64,000 nt of DNA from Terriglobia bacterium (GCA_020073345.1 JAIQFI010000019.1:1-64000); one strand, 5' to 3'. Shown: positions 52,535 to 61,015, counted from the stretch's first letter. The notes: a model not told the origin generated them from the sequence alone. A program made the numbers and translations.

Positions 52535-53080
52535 CTATTTCAGCTCCGTGATGATGGCGTGCTGTTTTCCGCGGATCAGGGTTTCCGTATGAGTCCGGTC
52601 GCGCAGGTTAAATCGAATCATAAAGGGCTTGTACGGGTTCACGGTCTTCTCCCCACTGGGCGTGGTGGACTGGAGATCGCCGTCCTCCAGATAGAACACC
52701 ACCACATCTTTGTCGTGGAAGTGCATCGGCGTCGCGACGCCCGGTGTCCAGGTGTAATCCCAAACAACGAAACGGGCGTGTTCGAGGAGCTTCTTGCTGC
52801 CCGGTCGCGGGAATGCCAGCGGATAACCCGATTTATTGGGAAGTGGTTCAACCTTGAAATCCTTCAGGCCGATCAGAATTCCCTTGCCTACCGCCCTAGG
52901 CGCAGTGCCTTTTGCAAAGAACGCCGTAAGGCCCAGGTTGGAAACCCACACGGAGTCGTAAGGCAAGGAGTCCACCGCACCTTCCAGCGCGCGGACCTGC
53001 ACACGTTCGTTGTCGATCGCGGGTGGCGCCGGTGGCGCTTGAAAACTCAGTAAAGTGAGAGCCAGAATTGCGAGTGTCAT
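52535..53080 (-). CDS. Exported cupin-like protein between two paralogues
   Basis: The 181-residue protein has a signal peptide (TLAILALTLLSFQAP) and a cupin-like barrel with GVATPMHFHDKDVVVFYLEDG, a clear His-x-His metal motif, and KPFMIRFNLRDRTHTETLI. It may be a small periplasmic dioxygenase or isomerase, or a binding protein. It is sandwiched between the two paralogous genes with gaps of 4 and 1 bp, so it is made together with them and may form a complex with their products. Confidence 0.7.
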   Translation of the reverse strand: MTLAILALTLLSFQAPPAPPAIDNERVQVRALEGAVDSLPYDSVWVSNLGLTAFFAKGTAPRAVGKGILIGLKDFKVEPLPNKSGYPLAFPRPGSKKLLEHARFVVWDYTWTPGVATPMHFHDKDVVVFYLEDGDLQSTTPSGEKTVNPYKPFMIRFNLRDRTHTETLIRGKQHAIITELK

Positions 53081-53084
53081 ATGG

Positions 53085-54083
53085 TTACTGCTTAGCGATG
53101 TCGCGGCCGCGGTCGCTCAACCCGTCTTCCCACGAACTCCAGCCGGCGTTCATCCCATAAGGAGATCGCTCCATGATGGCTTCGATCTGATGGATTTGGC
53201 CCTTCCGAAGCTGAAACAGCTCCACGATCTGCCAGGTCCAGGGCTGCTGCGGACCGGCGGTGACCTTGCGGCCGTCGGGCGTTTCGAAGTTGCGCGTATC
53301 GCCGGCGGAATGATCGAAGAAGCAAAAACTGAACACCAAGCCGCGTTCTGGATCCACCGCTACATATCGGCGATCATGAATGCGCGTCACAAAGTGAATC
53401 AATCCGCTCTTGAACTGCTCCATGCAGCTCCAATTGCCGGAATAACCGGTTGCTGTCTTGGGATCGGGTCTCTGCTTGCCCTGCGCAACCGGCTGGTTGG
53501 TGCTGAAGCTCCCGTTCTCGATCCGGTTGCAGTCGTCGGCGAACGGATAGTCGCCCTTGCCGTCATTCTTTTGCATACCGGAAAAATACATGTTGGCCGT
53601 CTTCACCAGCTCTTCCCGCGTCATGCGCTCAGCGGGCGGGACGACGTCGGTCCACTTGTAGCCGATCCGCTCGAACCCCGCGGCGGAGTTCGGGCTGCGT
53701 TGCACAAAGTGCTCGGCCTCGGTGATCTGGTTGTTGCGGATCTTCAGGCGCAGCCCGATCACAGCGCCCACATTCCCTTCGGTGATGCTGCCGAGGAACG
53801 CCACTTGCTGCGCCTCAACATCCGCAACGAAGAGACGGTACGCGCCCTTGGCGGTCATGGTGTTCCACAGGCCGTCGCCAAGTTCCAGGCGCTGGCCGTT
53901 CTCGGTAAACTTCACGCCGCGCGCGAACGGGGCTTTGGTGGGATCGTGGGCGATCATCGCATCCAGATACTTATCAACAAAAGGTTCCAGGCACGCGCGG
54001 TCGCAGCGGACCGGCGTCGCCTTGGGTTGGCCGAACGCGGTCGCGGCGAGCGCGATTACGACAACGAAAAATTTGGCAGACAT
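53085..54083 (-). CDS. Exported protein of unrecognised family, paralogue A
   Basis: The 332-residue protein has a signal peptide (AKFFVVVIALAATAFGQ) and mature start CDRACLEPFVDKYLDAMIAH, then FADDCNRIENG, CMEQFKSGLIHFVTR, DRRYVAVDPERGL and PYGMNAGWSSWEDG, all shared with paralogue B. Function is unknown. The frame is open further upstream into the dehydratase gene; I chose the ATG at 54083, at the signal peptide, with an in-frame ATG at 54092 as alternative. It starts 19 bp after the IlvD/Edd dehydratase stop codon. A TAGGAT hexamer ends 7 nt before the ATG, so an internal promoter is possible. Confidence 0.7.
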   Translation of the reverse strand: MSAKFFVVVIALAATAFGQPKATPVRCDRACLEPFVDKYLDAMIAHDPTKAPFARGVKFTENGQRLELGDGLWNTMTAKGAYRLFVADVEAQQVAFLGSITEGNVGAVIGLRLKIRNNQITEAEHFVQRSPNSAAGFERIGYKWTDVVPPAERMTREELVKTANMYFSGMQKNDGKGDYPFADDCNRIENGSFSTNQPVAQGKQRPDPKTATGYSGNWSCMEQFKSGLIHFVTRIHDRRYVAVDPERGLVFSFCFFDHSAGDTRNFETPDGRKVTAGPQQPWTWQIVELFQLRKGQIHQIEAIMERSPYGMNAGWSSWEDGLSDRGRDIAKQ

Positions 54084-54102
54084 CAGCGTCATCCTATCAG
54101 AG

Positions 54103-55821
54103 CTAGTGGCTTTCGCGCGGGATTCCCGCGCCGCGGCAGCCGACCAGAAAATCGAGATCGGCCCCCTGGTCCGCCTGTAACACGTGGTCGATGTAAAGCC
54201 GCTGGTAGCCACCAGTCCACGTGTCGGGCGCCGGCTTCCAGTCGGCCCGACGCCGGTTCAGTTCGTCATCTGACACTCTCAGTTCCAGCTTGCGCGTATC
54301 GATATCCAACTCGATTTCGTCTCCGTTTTGAACCACCGCCAGAATGCCGCCCGCGGCCGATTCGGGCGATACATGCAGCACAACGGTTCCGTAAGCCGTG
54401 CCACTCATGCGAGCATCTGAAATTCGCACCAGGTCGGTGATCCCACGCGCCAGCAATTTCGGCGGCAGGGGCATGTTCCCGACCTCGGGCATTCCCGGAT
54501 AACCCTTGGGCCCCGCGCCCTTCAACACCATCACCGACGTTTCGTCGATTTCGAGATCAGGCCGATCGATGCGCGCCTTGAAATCCTCGATGCTTTCGAA
54601 CACCACCGCGCGTCCGCGATGTTTGAGCAAGCTCGGCGTCGCCGCCGAAGGCTTGATCACAGCCCCATTGGGCGCCAGGTTGCCACGTACTACGGCCAGC
54701 CCGGCACGCTCTCGGATAGGTTTCGCGCGTTCGTGGATCACTTCGCGATTCCAGCATGGTGCGTCGGCGGTATTGTCGCCCATGGTCTTGCCGTTCACCG
54801 TAAGCGCGTCCCGGTGGATCACATCCGCCAGTTCGCGCACCACCGCCGGAACGCCCCCCGCGTAGTAAAAATCTTCCATCAGGAATTTGCCCGACGGCTG
54901 GATGTCCACCAGCAGAGGAAGATCGTGACCCACGCGATCGAAATCGTCGAGCGTCAGCGGCACGCCCACGCGCCCCGCGATCGCCAACATGTGCAGCACG
55001 AAATTGCTCGACCCGCCGATGGCTGCATTCACGCGAATCGCATTCTCAAACGCTTGGCGCGTGAGGATGCGCGAAATCCGCAGATCCTCGTGAACCATCT
55101 CGACAATCCGCCGCCCGGCCTGCTGCGCTAATACATACCGCCTAGAGTCAACAGCGGGTATCGCGGCGTTGTGCGGCAGGCCCATGCCGAGTGCTTCCAC
55201 CATGCTGGCCATGGTCGATGCAGTGCCCATGGTCATGCAGTGGCCCGCCGATCGTGACATGCACGCCTCGGCTTCGAAGAAATCGGCGATCTTCATCTTG
55301 CCCGCGCGCACGTCCTCGCTCATCTGCCACACGCCGGTACCCGAACCGATCCGTTCGCCATGAAAGTTACCGTTGAGCATCGGCCCACCCGAGACCACGA
55401 TGGCGGGCACATCGCAGCTCGCCGCGCCCATCAGCAGCGATGGAGTGGTTTTGTCGCAGCCACATAACAGCACTACACCATCAATGGGATTGCCGCGAAT
55501 CGATTCCTCCACGTCCATGCTGGCCAGATTGCGGAACAGCATCGCCGTGGGGCGAATGTTGGTCTCCCCCAGCGACATCACTGGGAATTCCAGGGGAAAT
55601 CCGCCGGCTTCGTACACGCCGCGCTTGACCCGATCGGCCACCTGCCGCAGGTGCGCATTGCACGGAGTCAGCTCGGAGAAAGTGTTGCAGATGCCGATGA
55701 CCGGCCGGCCATCAAAGAGATCAGGCGGGAAACCCTGATTCTTCATCCAGGAACGATGAATGAACCCGTCGCGGTCCTGGAGGCCGAACCAGTGAGTAGA
55801 ACGAAGTTTAGACTTGGACAC
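54103..55821 (-). CDS. IlvD/Edd-family sugar-acid dehydratase (L-arabinonate/D-xylonate type)
   Basis: The 572-residue protein has the Fe-S ligands of IlvD/Edd enzymes: Cys54 in TPCNAHL, Cys122 in GCDKTTPS and Cys195 in AGHCMTMGTAS. From memory of characterised pentonate dehydratases, segments such as GSGTGVW, YAGGVPAVV, RGNLAPNGAVIKPSA and ARMSGTAYGTVVLH resemble L-arabinonate and D-xylonate dehydratases more than branched-chain IlvD. It should convert an aldonate to a 2-keto-3-deoxy acid in the cytoplasm. The start is GTG at 55821, overlapping the upstream MBL gene's stop codon by 1 base. A TATACT box (55835 to 55830) lies 8 nt before it. The divergent ACS transporter probably imports the substrate. 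Confidence 0.9.
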   Translation of the reverse strand: MSKSKLRSTHWFGLQDRDGFIHRSWMKNQGFPPDLFDGRPVIGICNTFSELTPCNAHLRQVADRVKRGVYEAGGFPLEFPVMSLGETNIRPTAMLFRNLASMDVEESIRGNPIDGVVLLCGCDKTTPSLLMGAASCDVPAIVVSGGPMLNGNFHGERIGSGTGVWQMSEDVRAGKMKIADFFEAEACMSRSAGHCMTMGTASTMASMVEALGMGLPHNAAIPAVDSRRYVLAQQAGRRIVEMVHEDLRISRILTRQAFENAIRVNAAIGGSSNFVLHMLAIAGRVGVPLTLDDFDRVGHDLPLLVDIQPSGKFLMEDFYYAGGVPAVVRELADVIHRDALTVNGKTMGDNTADAPCWNREVIHERAKPIRERAGLAVVRGNLAPNGAVIKPSAATPSLLKHRGRAVVFESIEDFKARIDRPDLEIDETSVMVLKGAGPKGYPGMPEVGNMPLPPKLLARGITDLVRISDARMSGTAYGTVVLHVSPESAAGGILAVVQNGDEIELDIDTRKLELRVSDDELNRRRADWKPAPDTWTGGYQRLYIDHVLQADQGADLDFLVGCRGAGIPRESH

Positions 55822-56846
55822 TAACGGGAAGTATACGATTTACTGAACTTGTTCCGATTGTTTGTAACCGTGAACTTGCCGTCGCTCGACACCGACGCCT
55901 TGATCCAGTTGCCCTTGTCCGCCGCACCCTCATCCAGGTTGGCGATCATATCGTCGGAGGTGTTGTGAGAAGCGTCGTTCATCGCACCCTTGTGGCCCTG
56001 CCAGATTCCCTCGATCCCCGGAATCTTGGCGATGGTCTCATAGCCGCCGTTGCTGAAACCCTTGCGCGCGCCGTTGTTCACCACCACCACTTGCGGCTTC
56101 ACGGACCAGATCAGAGCGGGCGCGCCGGACTGGCCGTTCGAAAAACCATGATGCGTAGCCTGCATCAGTGTGACCTCGCCGACCTTGTTCACCGGGCAGC
56201 CGAGCATCATTTCCCGGTCCCAGGTGAGATCGCCCACGTCGAGGAACGTGAACTTTCCGTAGGTCAGCAGGAAGCCGGTGCTGCGCGAGTTCTCGGTGTT
56301 ATCGGTGGGCTTGCGCTCGGCGCCATCACAGAGTTTGTTGACGAAGCCCTTGTTTATCGGCTCGGAGATCACTTCGCCGTTCGCGCTAACGACCGTGATA
56401 TCCACGTTTCCGGCAAAGGGGATTTTGTTGCCCGGCTTCACGACGGTCCGCTTGCTCCCCGCTACCGCGAGATAGTCCAGCCACAGCGTCGCGCCCTTCT
56501 GCTGCGACGCTTCAATCGACTCGCCATGGTCCCAGATCTTGCGAATCGGCATCGCCTTCGACAGAGCCGCTAGGCCGCCCACGTGGTCGCCGTGAAAGTG
56601 CGTGATCACCAGGTTGTCGATCCTGGTCAGGCCCGCGGCCACCGCGGCCGCCTGTATCCGCTTGGCATCGCGGTCGTCGTTTCCCGGAAAGCCCGTGTCC
56701 ACCAATAGCGATTCGCCCGAGGGCGCGATGATCAGCGTGGATGCGCCGCCCTCCACATCGATCCAATAGATGTCGAGGGTACGGGGCTGCGCGGTGAGTA
56801 GAACCGCCGCGGCAGTCCAGACAGAAAGAAGGCTTAGGGTGCGCAT
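55821..56846 (-). CDS. Exported ComEC-like MBL-fold hydrolase
   Basis: The 341-residue protein has a signal peptide and a metallo-beta-lactamase domain with LDIYWIDVEGGASTLI, LLVDTGFPG and the zinc motif THFHGDHVGG, as in the C-terminal nuclease-like domain of ComEC but without its membrane channel. Such proteins are likely periplasmic phosphodiesterases or lactonases. Being first in an operon with a sugar-acid dehydratase, an aldonolactonase role is conceivable but unproven. On the minus strand TATTTT ends 6 nt before the ATG and TAGTAT 9 nt before, with no Shine-Dalgarno sequence. The divergent transporter gene begins 38 bp away. Confidence 0.8.
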   Translation of the reverse strand: MRTLSLLSVWTAAAVLLTAQPRTLDIYWIDVEGGASTLIIAPSGESLLVDTGFPGNDDRDAKRIQAAAVAAGLTRIDNLVITHFHGDHVGGLAALSKAMPIRKIWDHGESIEASQQKGATLWLDYLAVAGSKRTVVKPGNKIPFAGNVDITVVSANGEVISEPINKGFVNKLCDGAERKPTDNTENSRSTGFLLTYGKFTFLDVGDLTWDREMMLGCPVNKVGEVTLMQATHHGFSNGQSGAPALIWSVKPQVVVVNNGARKGFSNGGYETIAKIPGIEGIWQGHKGAMNDASHNTSDDMIANLDEGAADKGNWIKASVSSDGKFTVTNNRNKFSKSYTSR

Positions 56847-56884
56847 TTCGCCAAAATACTATCACACGTGAGAAGATCGAGCCT

Positions 56885-58177
56885 GTGTCTGCCACTGCCA
56901 CCATGCGGCCCACGCGGGTTCGCTACTGGGTCCTGGTGTTCACCGTCATCCTGGCGGTCATCACCTACATCGACCGCGTGGCGATTTCATTCGCCTTGCC
57001 GTACATCGGCAAGGACCTTGATCTGAATTCGATCCAGAAGGGTTGGGTGCTGACGGCTTTCGCACTGGCCTACTCGCTGTTCGAAATCCCCGGCGGATTC
57101 CTGGGCGATCGGATGGGCCCCCGCCGCGTGATTCTCCGAATCGTGTTGTGGTGGTCGTTCTTCACTGCTGCCACCGGTTGGGCGTGGAACTATGCGTCTC
57201 TGGTGACGGCGCGATTCCTCTTCGGAGCCGGCGAGGCAGGCTGCTTCCCGAACCTAACCAAGATGTTCACGGTCTGGCTTCCGGATCGCGAACGCGTACG
57301 CGCCCAGGGATTGATGTGGATGAGCGCGCGGTGGGGAGGCGCGTTCACGCCTCCTCTGGCGGCGGCCGTCATCACCTGGGTCGGATGGCGGCACGCTTTC
57401 GAGTTGTTCGCAGGATTAGGAGTGCTCTGGGCGCTCGCATTTTTCCTGTGGTATCGCGACAACCCGCTGGATAATCCCAAGCTGAATGACGCCGAGCGCG
57501 AGCTTCTGCGCGGTTCTTATCGGCCCTCGGGCCATTCCGCTGGGCCGTGGCGAAAGCTGGTCAGCTCGGGACGCGTGTGGCTGCTGTGCTGGCAGTATTT
57601 CTTTTTGTCCTACGGCTGGTATTTCAACATCACCTGGCTGCCAACGTATCTGCGCGAAGCCCGCGGAATGGACGTGGCGCAGGCGGCCATGTTCGGCGTG
57701 CTCCCTTTATTTATGGGCGGATTGGGGAATCCCGTCAGCGTGTTCCTGGGTGAGCGCCTGCTCCGCTGGACCAAGAGCGTGGACCGTACCCGCCGTATTG
57801 TCGCCAGTTTGGGCTATACAGGCGCCTGCGCATGGCTGCTGGCCACCACCCATATACAGGATGCCCGAGCTGCCGTCATTTCGATTTCCCTGGCTAGCTT
57901 TTTCAACGATTTAGCCATGCCGCCCTCTTGGGCAGCCACGATGGACATGGGCGGTCGTTACGCCGGGACGCTGTCGGGTGCGATGAACAGTTGGGGAAAC
58001 CTGGGTGGGGCTGTCGCCCCGGCCGTGATCGGCTACGTGCTTGCCTGGACCAATAACAACTGGAACGTCGCGTTTTATATTTCGGCAGTCCTTTACGCCG
58101 CGGCGATTCCCTGCTGGATTCTTTTGGACTCGGTAACCCCACTCGAAGTTGTGTCGCCCACCAAGCAAGGCTCTTGA
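56885..58177 (+). CDS. MFS transporter, anion:cation symporter (ACS) family
   Basis: The 430-residue protein has twelve predicted membrane segments. ITYIDRVAISFALPYIGKDL in TM1, FEIPGGFLGDRMGPRRV (MFS signature) and FLFGAGEAGCFPNLTKM are typical of ACS symporters such as ExuT, GudP and DgoT, which import hexuronates, aldarates and galactonate. Its divergent arrangement with the sugar-acid dehydratase operon suggests it imports that enzyme's substrate. The start is GTG at 56885 or ATG at 56903; neither has a strong Shine-Dalgarno sequence. Confidence 0.88.
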   Translation: MSATATMRPTRVRYWVLVFTVILAVITYIDRVAISFALPYIGKDLDLNSIQKGWVLTAFALAYSLFEIPGGFLGDRMGPRRVILRIVLWWSFFTAATGWAWNYASLVTARFLFGAGEAGCFPNLTKMFTVWLPDRERVRAQGLMWMSARWGGAFTPPLAAAVITWVGWRHAFELFAGLGVLWALAFFLWYRDNPLDNPKLNDAERELLRGSYRPSGHSAGPWRKLVSSGRVWLLCWQYFFLSYGWYFNITWLPTYLREARGMDVAQAAMFGVLPLFMGGLGNPVSVFLGERLLRWTKSVDRTRRIVASLGYTGACAWLLATTHIQDARAAVISISLASFFNDLAMPPSWAATMDMGGRYAGTLSGAMNSWGNLGGAVAPAVIGYVLAWTNNNWNVAFYISAVLYAAAIPCWILLDSVTPLEVVSPTKQGS

Positions 58178-58264
58178 CCCCTAACTCAGCGGCGTGTATG
58201 CTAGCATGTTGGGCGGGGCTTGTACCTACTCATATACCCAAAGTGGATGGAGGTTGTTTGCCAA

Positions 58265-58684
58265 ATGAAGGCTAAATTGCTTGCTGTGATGGTTGCGGGA
58301 CTAGGACTGTTTCTGTGCACTGTGCCCATGTTGGCGCATCACTCGTTTGCCGCCGAATATGATTCGGCCAAGCCTGTGACGCTGACTGGAACAGTGACCA
58401 ACGTCGAGTGGATGAACCCTCACGCTCGTTTCTATATCGACGTGAAGGACGAAAAAGGCGAAGTGGCCAACTGGGAACTCGAGCTGGGGAGCCCCAACGG
58501 CCTGATGCGCCAGGGTTGGACGCGGAACTCGCTGAAGAAGGGTGACACGGTCACAATCACTGGATCGCTGGCGAAGGACGGCTCCAAGCTGGCCAATGCC
58601 CGCACGGTGAAGTTGGCCGACGGCCGCCAAGTCTTCGCCGGCTCCTCGGAGACCGAAGGCAAGGGCAAGGGTAAAGAGCAGTAA
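58265..58684 (+). CDS. DUF6152-like exported protein
   Basis: This 139-residue protein has a signal peptide ending at MLA, then HHSFAAEYDSAKPVTLTGTV and EWMNPHARFYIDV, the His-His and NPH pattern of DUF6152. The fold is a small OB-like barrel and the C-terminus is Lys/Gly-rich. It is the second member of this family in the window; the other is at 43754-44122. Function is unknown. GGAGG precedes the ATG at 58265 by about 12 nt. A perfect 10-bp palindrome (ATGCTAGCAT, 58198-58207) lies in the upstream gap. Confidence 0.8.
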   Translation: MKAKLLAVMVAGLGLFLCTVPMLAHHSFAAEYDSAKPVTLTGTVTNVEWMNPHARFYIDVKDEKGEVANWELELGSPNGLMRQGWTRNSLKKGDTVTITGSLAKDGSKLANARTVKLADGRQVFAGSSETEGKGKGKEQ

Positions 58685-58818
58685 GCGTTACAGTACATTT
58701 CAGACAACCTCAGCGGGATGAGCGGTTGCAGTCATGCTTCCGCTCATCTTGCATATGATTCGTCCGGCTGTTCAGTCCGGAGGGAATCAGTTATACCGCT
58801 CCCTGGGAGGGAAACACC

Positions 58819-60015
58819 ATGAAATTCTTGTCGAAGGCGGCTCTTGCGGCCGGTCTAATGGCTGTGATCGGACTGACCGGCGTGAAGTTGCTCGGTCAGG
58901 CTGCGGCGCAGGGCAAGGCCGCTCAAGGGAAAGCTGCCACCCAGAGCAAGGCTGCGGATCAAGGCAAAGCCGCCGCTTCCGGGAAACCCACAGCCGCACA
59001 GTTCTTCAAGAACGTCACCACCCCCACGCTCGGCGCGCTTAGCCCGGACGATTTCATCCTGGCCATGGGAGTCCTTACCGACGACCTGGGCCTGGATTGC
59101 GCGGACTGTCACCCCGGCGCCGGCTCCGACAAGGCGGATTTTGTGATCGACACCCCGCAAAAGAAGACCGCGCGCAAGATGATTGAGATGTTGGGGAACA
59201 TTAACAAGACCAACTTCGCGGGAGTGCAGATGGTGACCTGTTGGACATGTCATCATGGCCGCGAAATTCCTGCCACCACCATCGCGCTGGATGCGGTCTA
59301 CAGCAGTCCCAATTCGGAGAGAGATGACGTCATCCGAGCAGTGCCAGGGCAGTCCGCGGCTGCAATTTTCGACAAATACATCGCGGCCTTGGGTGGAGCG
59401 CAACGGCTGGCCGGCCTGACAAGCTATATTGCGACCGGCAAGAGCGTGGGATACGAGGGGTTGGGCGGAGAGGGCGAATTCAACATCTACGCGAAGTCTC
59501 CGAACCAGAAAACCACCGAGATTAGTTACAAGGATCACCCCGAGCGCGGGACCAGCCTTTGGGCCTTCGACGGCCGCACGGGCTGGATCAAAACGCCACG
59601 CGGGCTGTTAGGCGAATACGAAGTGACGGGAACTGGTCTGGACGGCGTCCGATTCGACGCCCAGATGGCGTTCCCCGGACTGATCAAGACGCTCTTCACG
59701 AATTGGCGCGTGGGCCAAATGGAAAGCCTCGGGGATCGGGACTTCAACATTGTTCAGGGCGGCACCGCCAGAGGCCTGCTGGTTACGCTGTACTTCGACA
59801 CCAAGACCAACCTTCTTTCGCGAATGATTATCTACACCTCGTCACCGATCGGACGCGCTCCGTCGCAAGTGGACTTCGCCGATTATCGAGACGTCGGAGG
59901 GATCAAGTTCCCGTTCGAAGAAACTTTCCTTTGGCTGGACGGAAGGTGGACAGCGAAGATTACCAGCGTGAAAACGAACGTCGCGATCGACGCGGCGAAA
60001 TTCGGCAAACCGTAA
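58819..60015 (+). CDS. Exported reaction-centre-type cytochrome c with C-terminal beta domain
   Basis: The 398-residue protein has a signal segment (residues 1-29), a low-complexity stretch of QGKAA-like repeats (30-57), and a cytochrome region with two heme c motifs: CADCH (Cys94, Cys97, His98) and CWTCHHG (Cys141, Cys144, His145). Their surroundings resemble the photosynthetic reaction centre cytochrome subunit, which has four hemes. Residues 180-398 form a beta-rich domain like LolA or outer-membrane lipoprotein sorting proteins. No phototrophy genes are present, so it is probably a periplasmic electron carrier. GGGAGGG precedes the ATG, and a terminator follows at 60038. Confidence 0.8.
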   Translation: MKFLSKAALAAGLMAVIGLTGVKLLGQAAAQGKAAQGKAATQSKAADQGKAAASGKPTAAQFFKNVTTPTLGALSPDDFILAMGVLTDDLGLDCADCHPGAGSDKADFVIDTPQKKTARKMIEMLGNINKTNFAGVQMVTCWTCHHGREIPATTIALDAVYSSPNSERDDVIRAVPGQSAAAIFDKYIAALGGAQRLAGLTSYIATGKSVGYEGLGGEGEFNIYAKSPNQKTTEISYKDHPERGTSLWAFDGRTGWIKTPRGLLGEYEVTGTGLDGVRFDAQMAFPGLIKTLFTNWRVGQMESLGDRDFNIVQGGTARGLLVTLYFDTKTNLLSRMIIYTSSPIGRAPSQVDFADYRDVGGIKFPFEETFLWLDGRWTAKITSVKTNVAIDAAKFGKP

Positions 60016-60037
60016 GCATACAATTTCTGGTTTCGTT

Positions 60038-60086
60038 AAACAGGGGGTTGAGGGCTTCGAAAGCCAACAACCTCCTGTTTTTCTTT
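60038..60086 (+). terminator. Rho-independent terminator after the cytochrome gene
   Basis: An imperfect hairpin with a 20-bp arm: AAACAGGGGGTTG pairs with CAACCTCCTGTTT, extended by GGCTT/AAGCC-type pairs around a short loop, followed by a T-rich run (TTTTTCTTT). It lies 22 bp after the stop codon and just before the promoter of the next gene. Confidence 0.8.
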
Positions 60087-60115
60087 GAAAAACCACGGTC
60101 CAACCGGTGTATAAT
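60085..60115 (+). promoter_or_regulatory. Promoter of the DUF336 gene
   Basis: A -35-like TTGAAA (60085-60090) and a perfect -10 TATAAT (60110-60115) are separated by 19 bp, directly after the terminator. The predicted leader of about 48 nt carries an AAGGAGA site 6-12 nt before the ATG. Confidence 0.6.
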
Positions 60116-60169
60116 CCCCTTCAGGCCGCACGGCCTGCAGCGTCCAGTCACGATAGAGAAGGAGATCGC

Positions 60170-60967
60170 ATGTCGCAGAGGAATTTCTTCACCGGAGCAG
60201 CCACTTTCGTCGTGGCATTGGCCTGTACCGCAGGAGCCGCCAGCGCACAAACTTGCGCCAGTCTGCCGGATCACGCCAAGTTGAAAGCCGCGCTGATTCA
60301 GGCCACCAAGGATGAAACCAGCGGGCTGAACAACCACATGTGGGCTACCATTGTGGACCGCGACGGAGTGGTGTGCGCCGTGGCGTTCTCCGGCAAGGAT
60401 CGTTTCTCGCAGTGGCCGGGCAGCCGGGTGATCTCGGCCCAGAAAGCAAATACCGCCAACGCGTTCGGTCTCGACTCCGGATCGAGCAGCGATGGCTCCG
60501 GGCAAGCTAACGGCCTGGCGCTCTCCACGGCGAACCTGTTCTCGGCAGTCCAGCCCGGCGGAAGCCTCTACGGGCTGCAGTTCAGCAACCCGGTCAATGA
60601 AGACGCTGGCTACAAAGTCCCATCCGCCGCCTACGGCACTGCTACCGATCCCATGAAGGGCAGCAAAATCGGCGGCGTCAACGTCTTTGGCGGCGGGCTC
60701 GCGCTCTTCGCTACCGGCAAGAAAATGGTCGGCGGCATCGGTGTCAGCGGCGATACTTCCTGCGCCGATCACTCCATCGCCTGGCGTCTGCGCAAGAATC
60801 TCGGGCTCGATCACCTGACGGGAGTGGGCGGCGTTTCCGGCGATCCTCAGCGGCCCGACAACATCGTGTTCGATATCGGCACGAATGGCCAGAGCGCGGG
60901 CGGATTCGGTCATCCCAAGTGTCTGATGACCGGCGACGAGAAGATGCTCCCCGCGGTTCAGCCGTAA
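60170..60967 (+). CDS. Exported GlcG/HbpS (DUF336) heme-binding-like protein
   Basis: The 265-residue protein has a signal peptide (residues 1-26) and a GlcG/HbpS domain: LKAALIQATKDETSGLNNHMWATIVDRDGVV near the start and GGLALFATGKKMVGGIGVSGD in the middle. Some relatives bind heme or contribute to glycolate oxidation, but the function here is unknown. It is longer than typical (about 140-180 residues) because of an insert around residues 95-145 and a C-terminal extension with PKCLMTGD. AAGGAGA precedes the ATG at 60170. It is bounded by its own promoter and lies 48 bp before the Tat-exported propeller gene. Confidence 0.85.
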   Translation: MSQRNFFTGAATFVVALACTAGAASAQTCASLPDHAKLKAALIQATKDETSGLNNHMWATIVDRDGVVCAVAFSGKDRFSQWPGSRVISAQKANTANAFGLDSGSSSDGSGQANGLALSTANLFSAVQPGGSLYGLQFSNPVNEDAGYKVPSAAYGTATDPMKGSKIGGVNVFGGGLALFATGKKMVGGIGVSGDTSCADHSIAWRLRKNLGLDHLTGVGGVSGDPQRPDNIVFDIGTNGQSAGGFGHPKCLMTGDEKMLPAVQP

Positions 60968-60981
60968 GCACAACAGCGTCG

Positions 60982-60987
60982 TATAAT
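60982..60987 (+). promoter_or_regulatory. Perfect -10 (TATAAT) before the NHL-type propeller gene
   Basis: TATAAT lies 28 nt before the ATG at 61016, with AAGGAA between. No clear -35 is visible. It could be a separate promoter within an otherwise short gap after the DUF336 gene. Confidence 0.45.
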
Positions 60988-61015
60988 GGCCTGAGACCGA
61001 AAGGAACACGCACAT

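Noticed and set aside
53055-54440. A 461-codon open frame on the plus strand
   Set aside because: It lies antisense to paralogue A and the end of the dehydratase gene. No signal, motif or ribosome site was seen.
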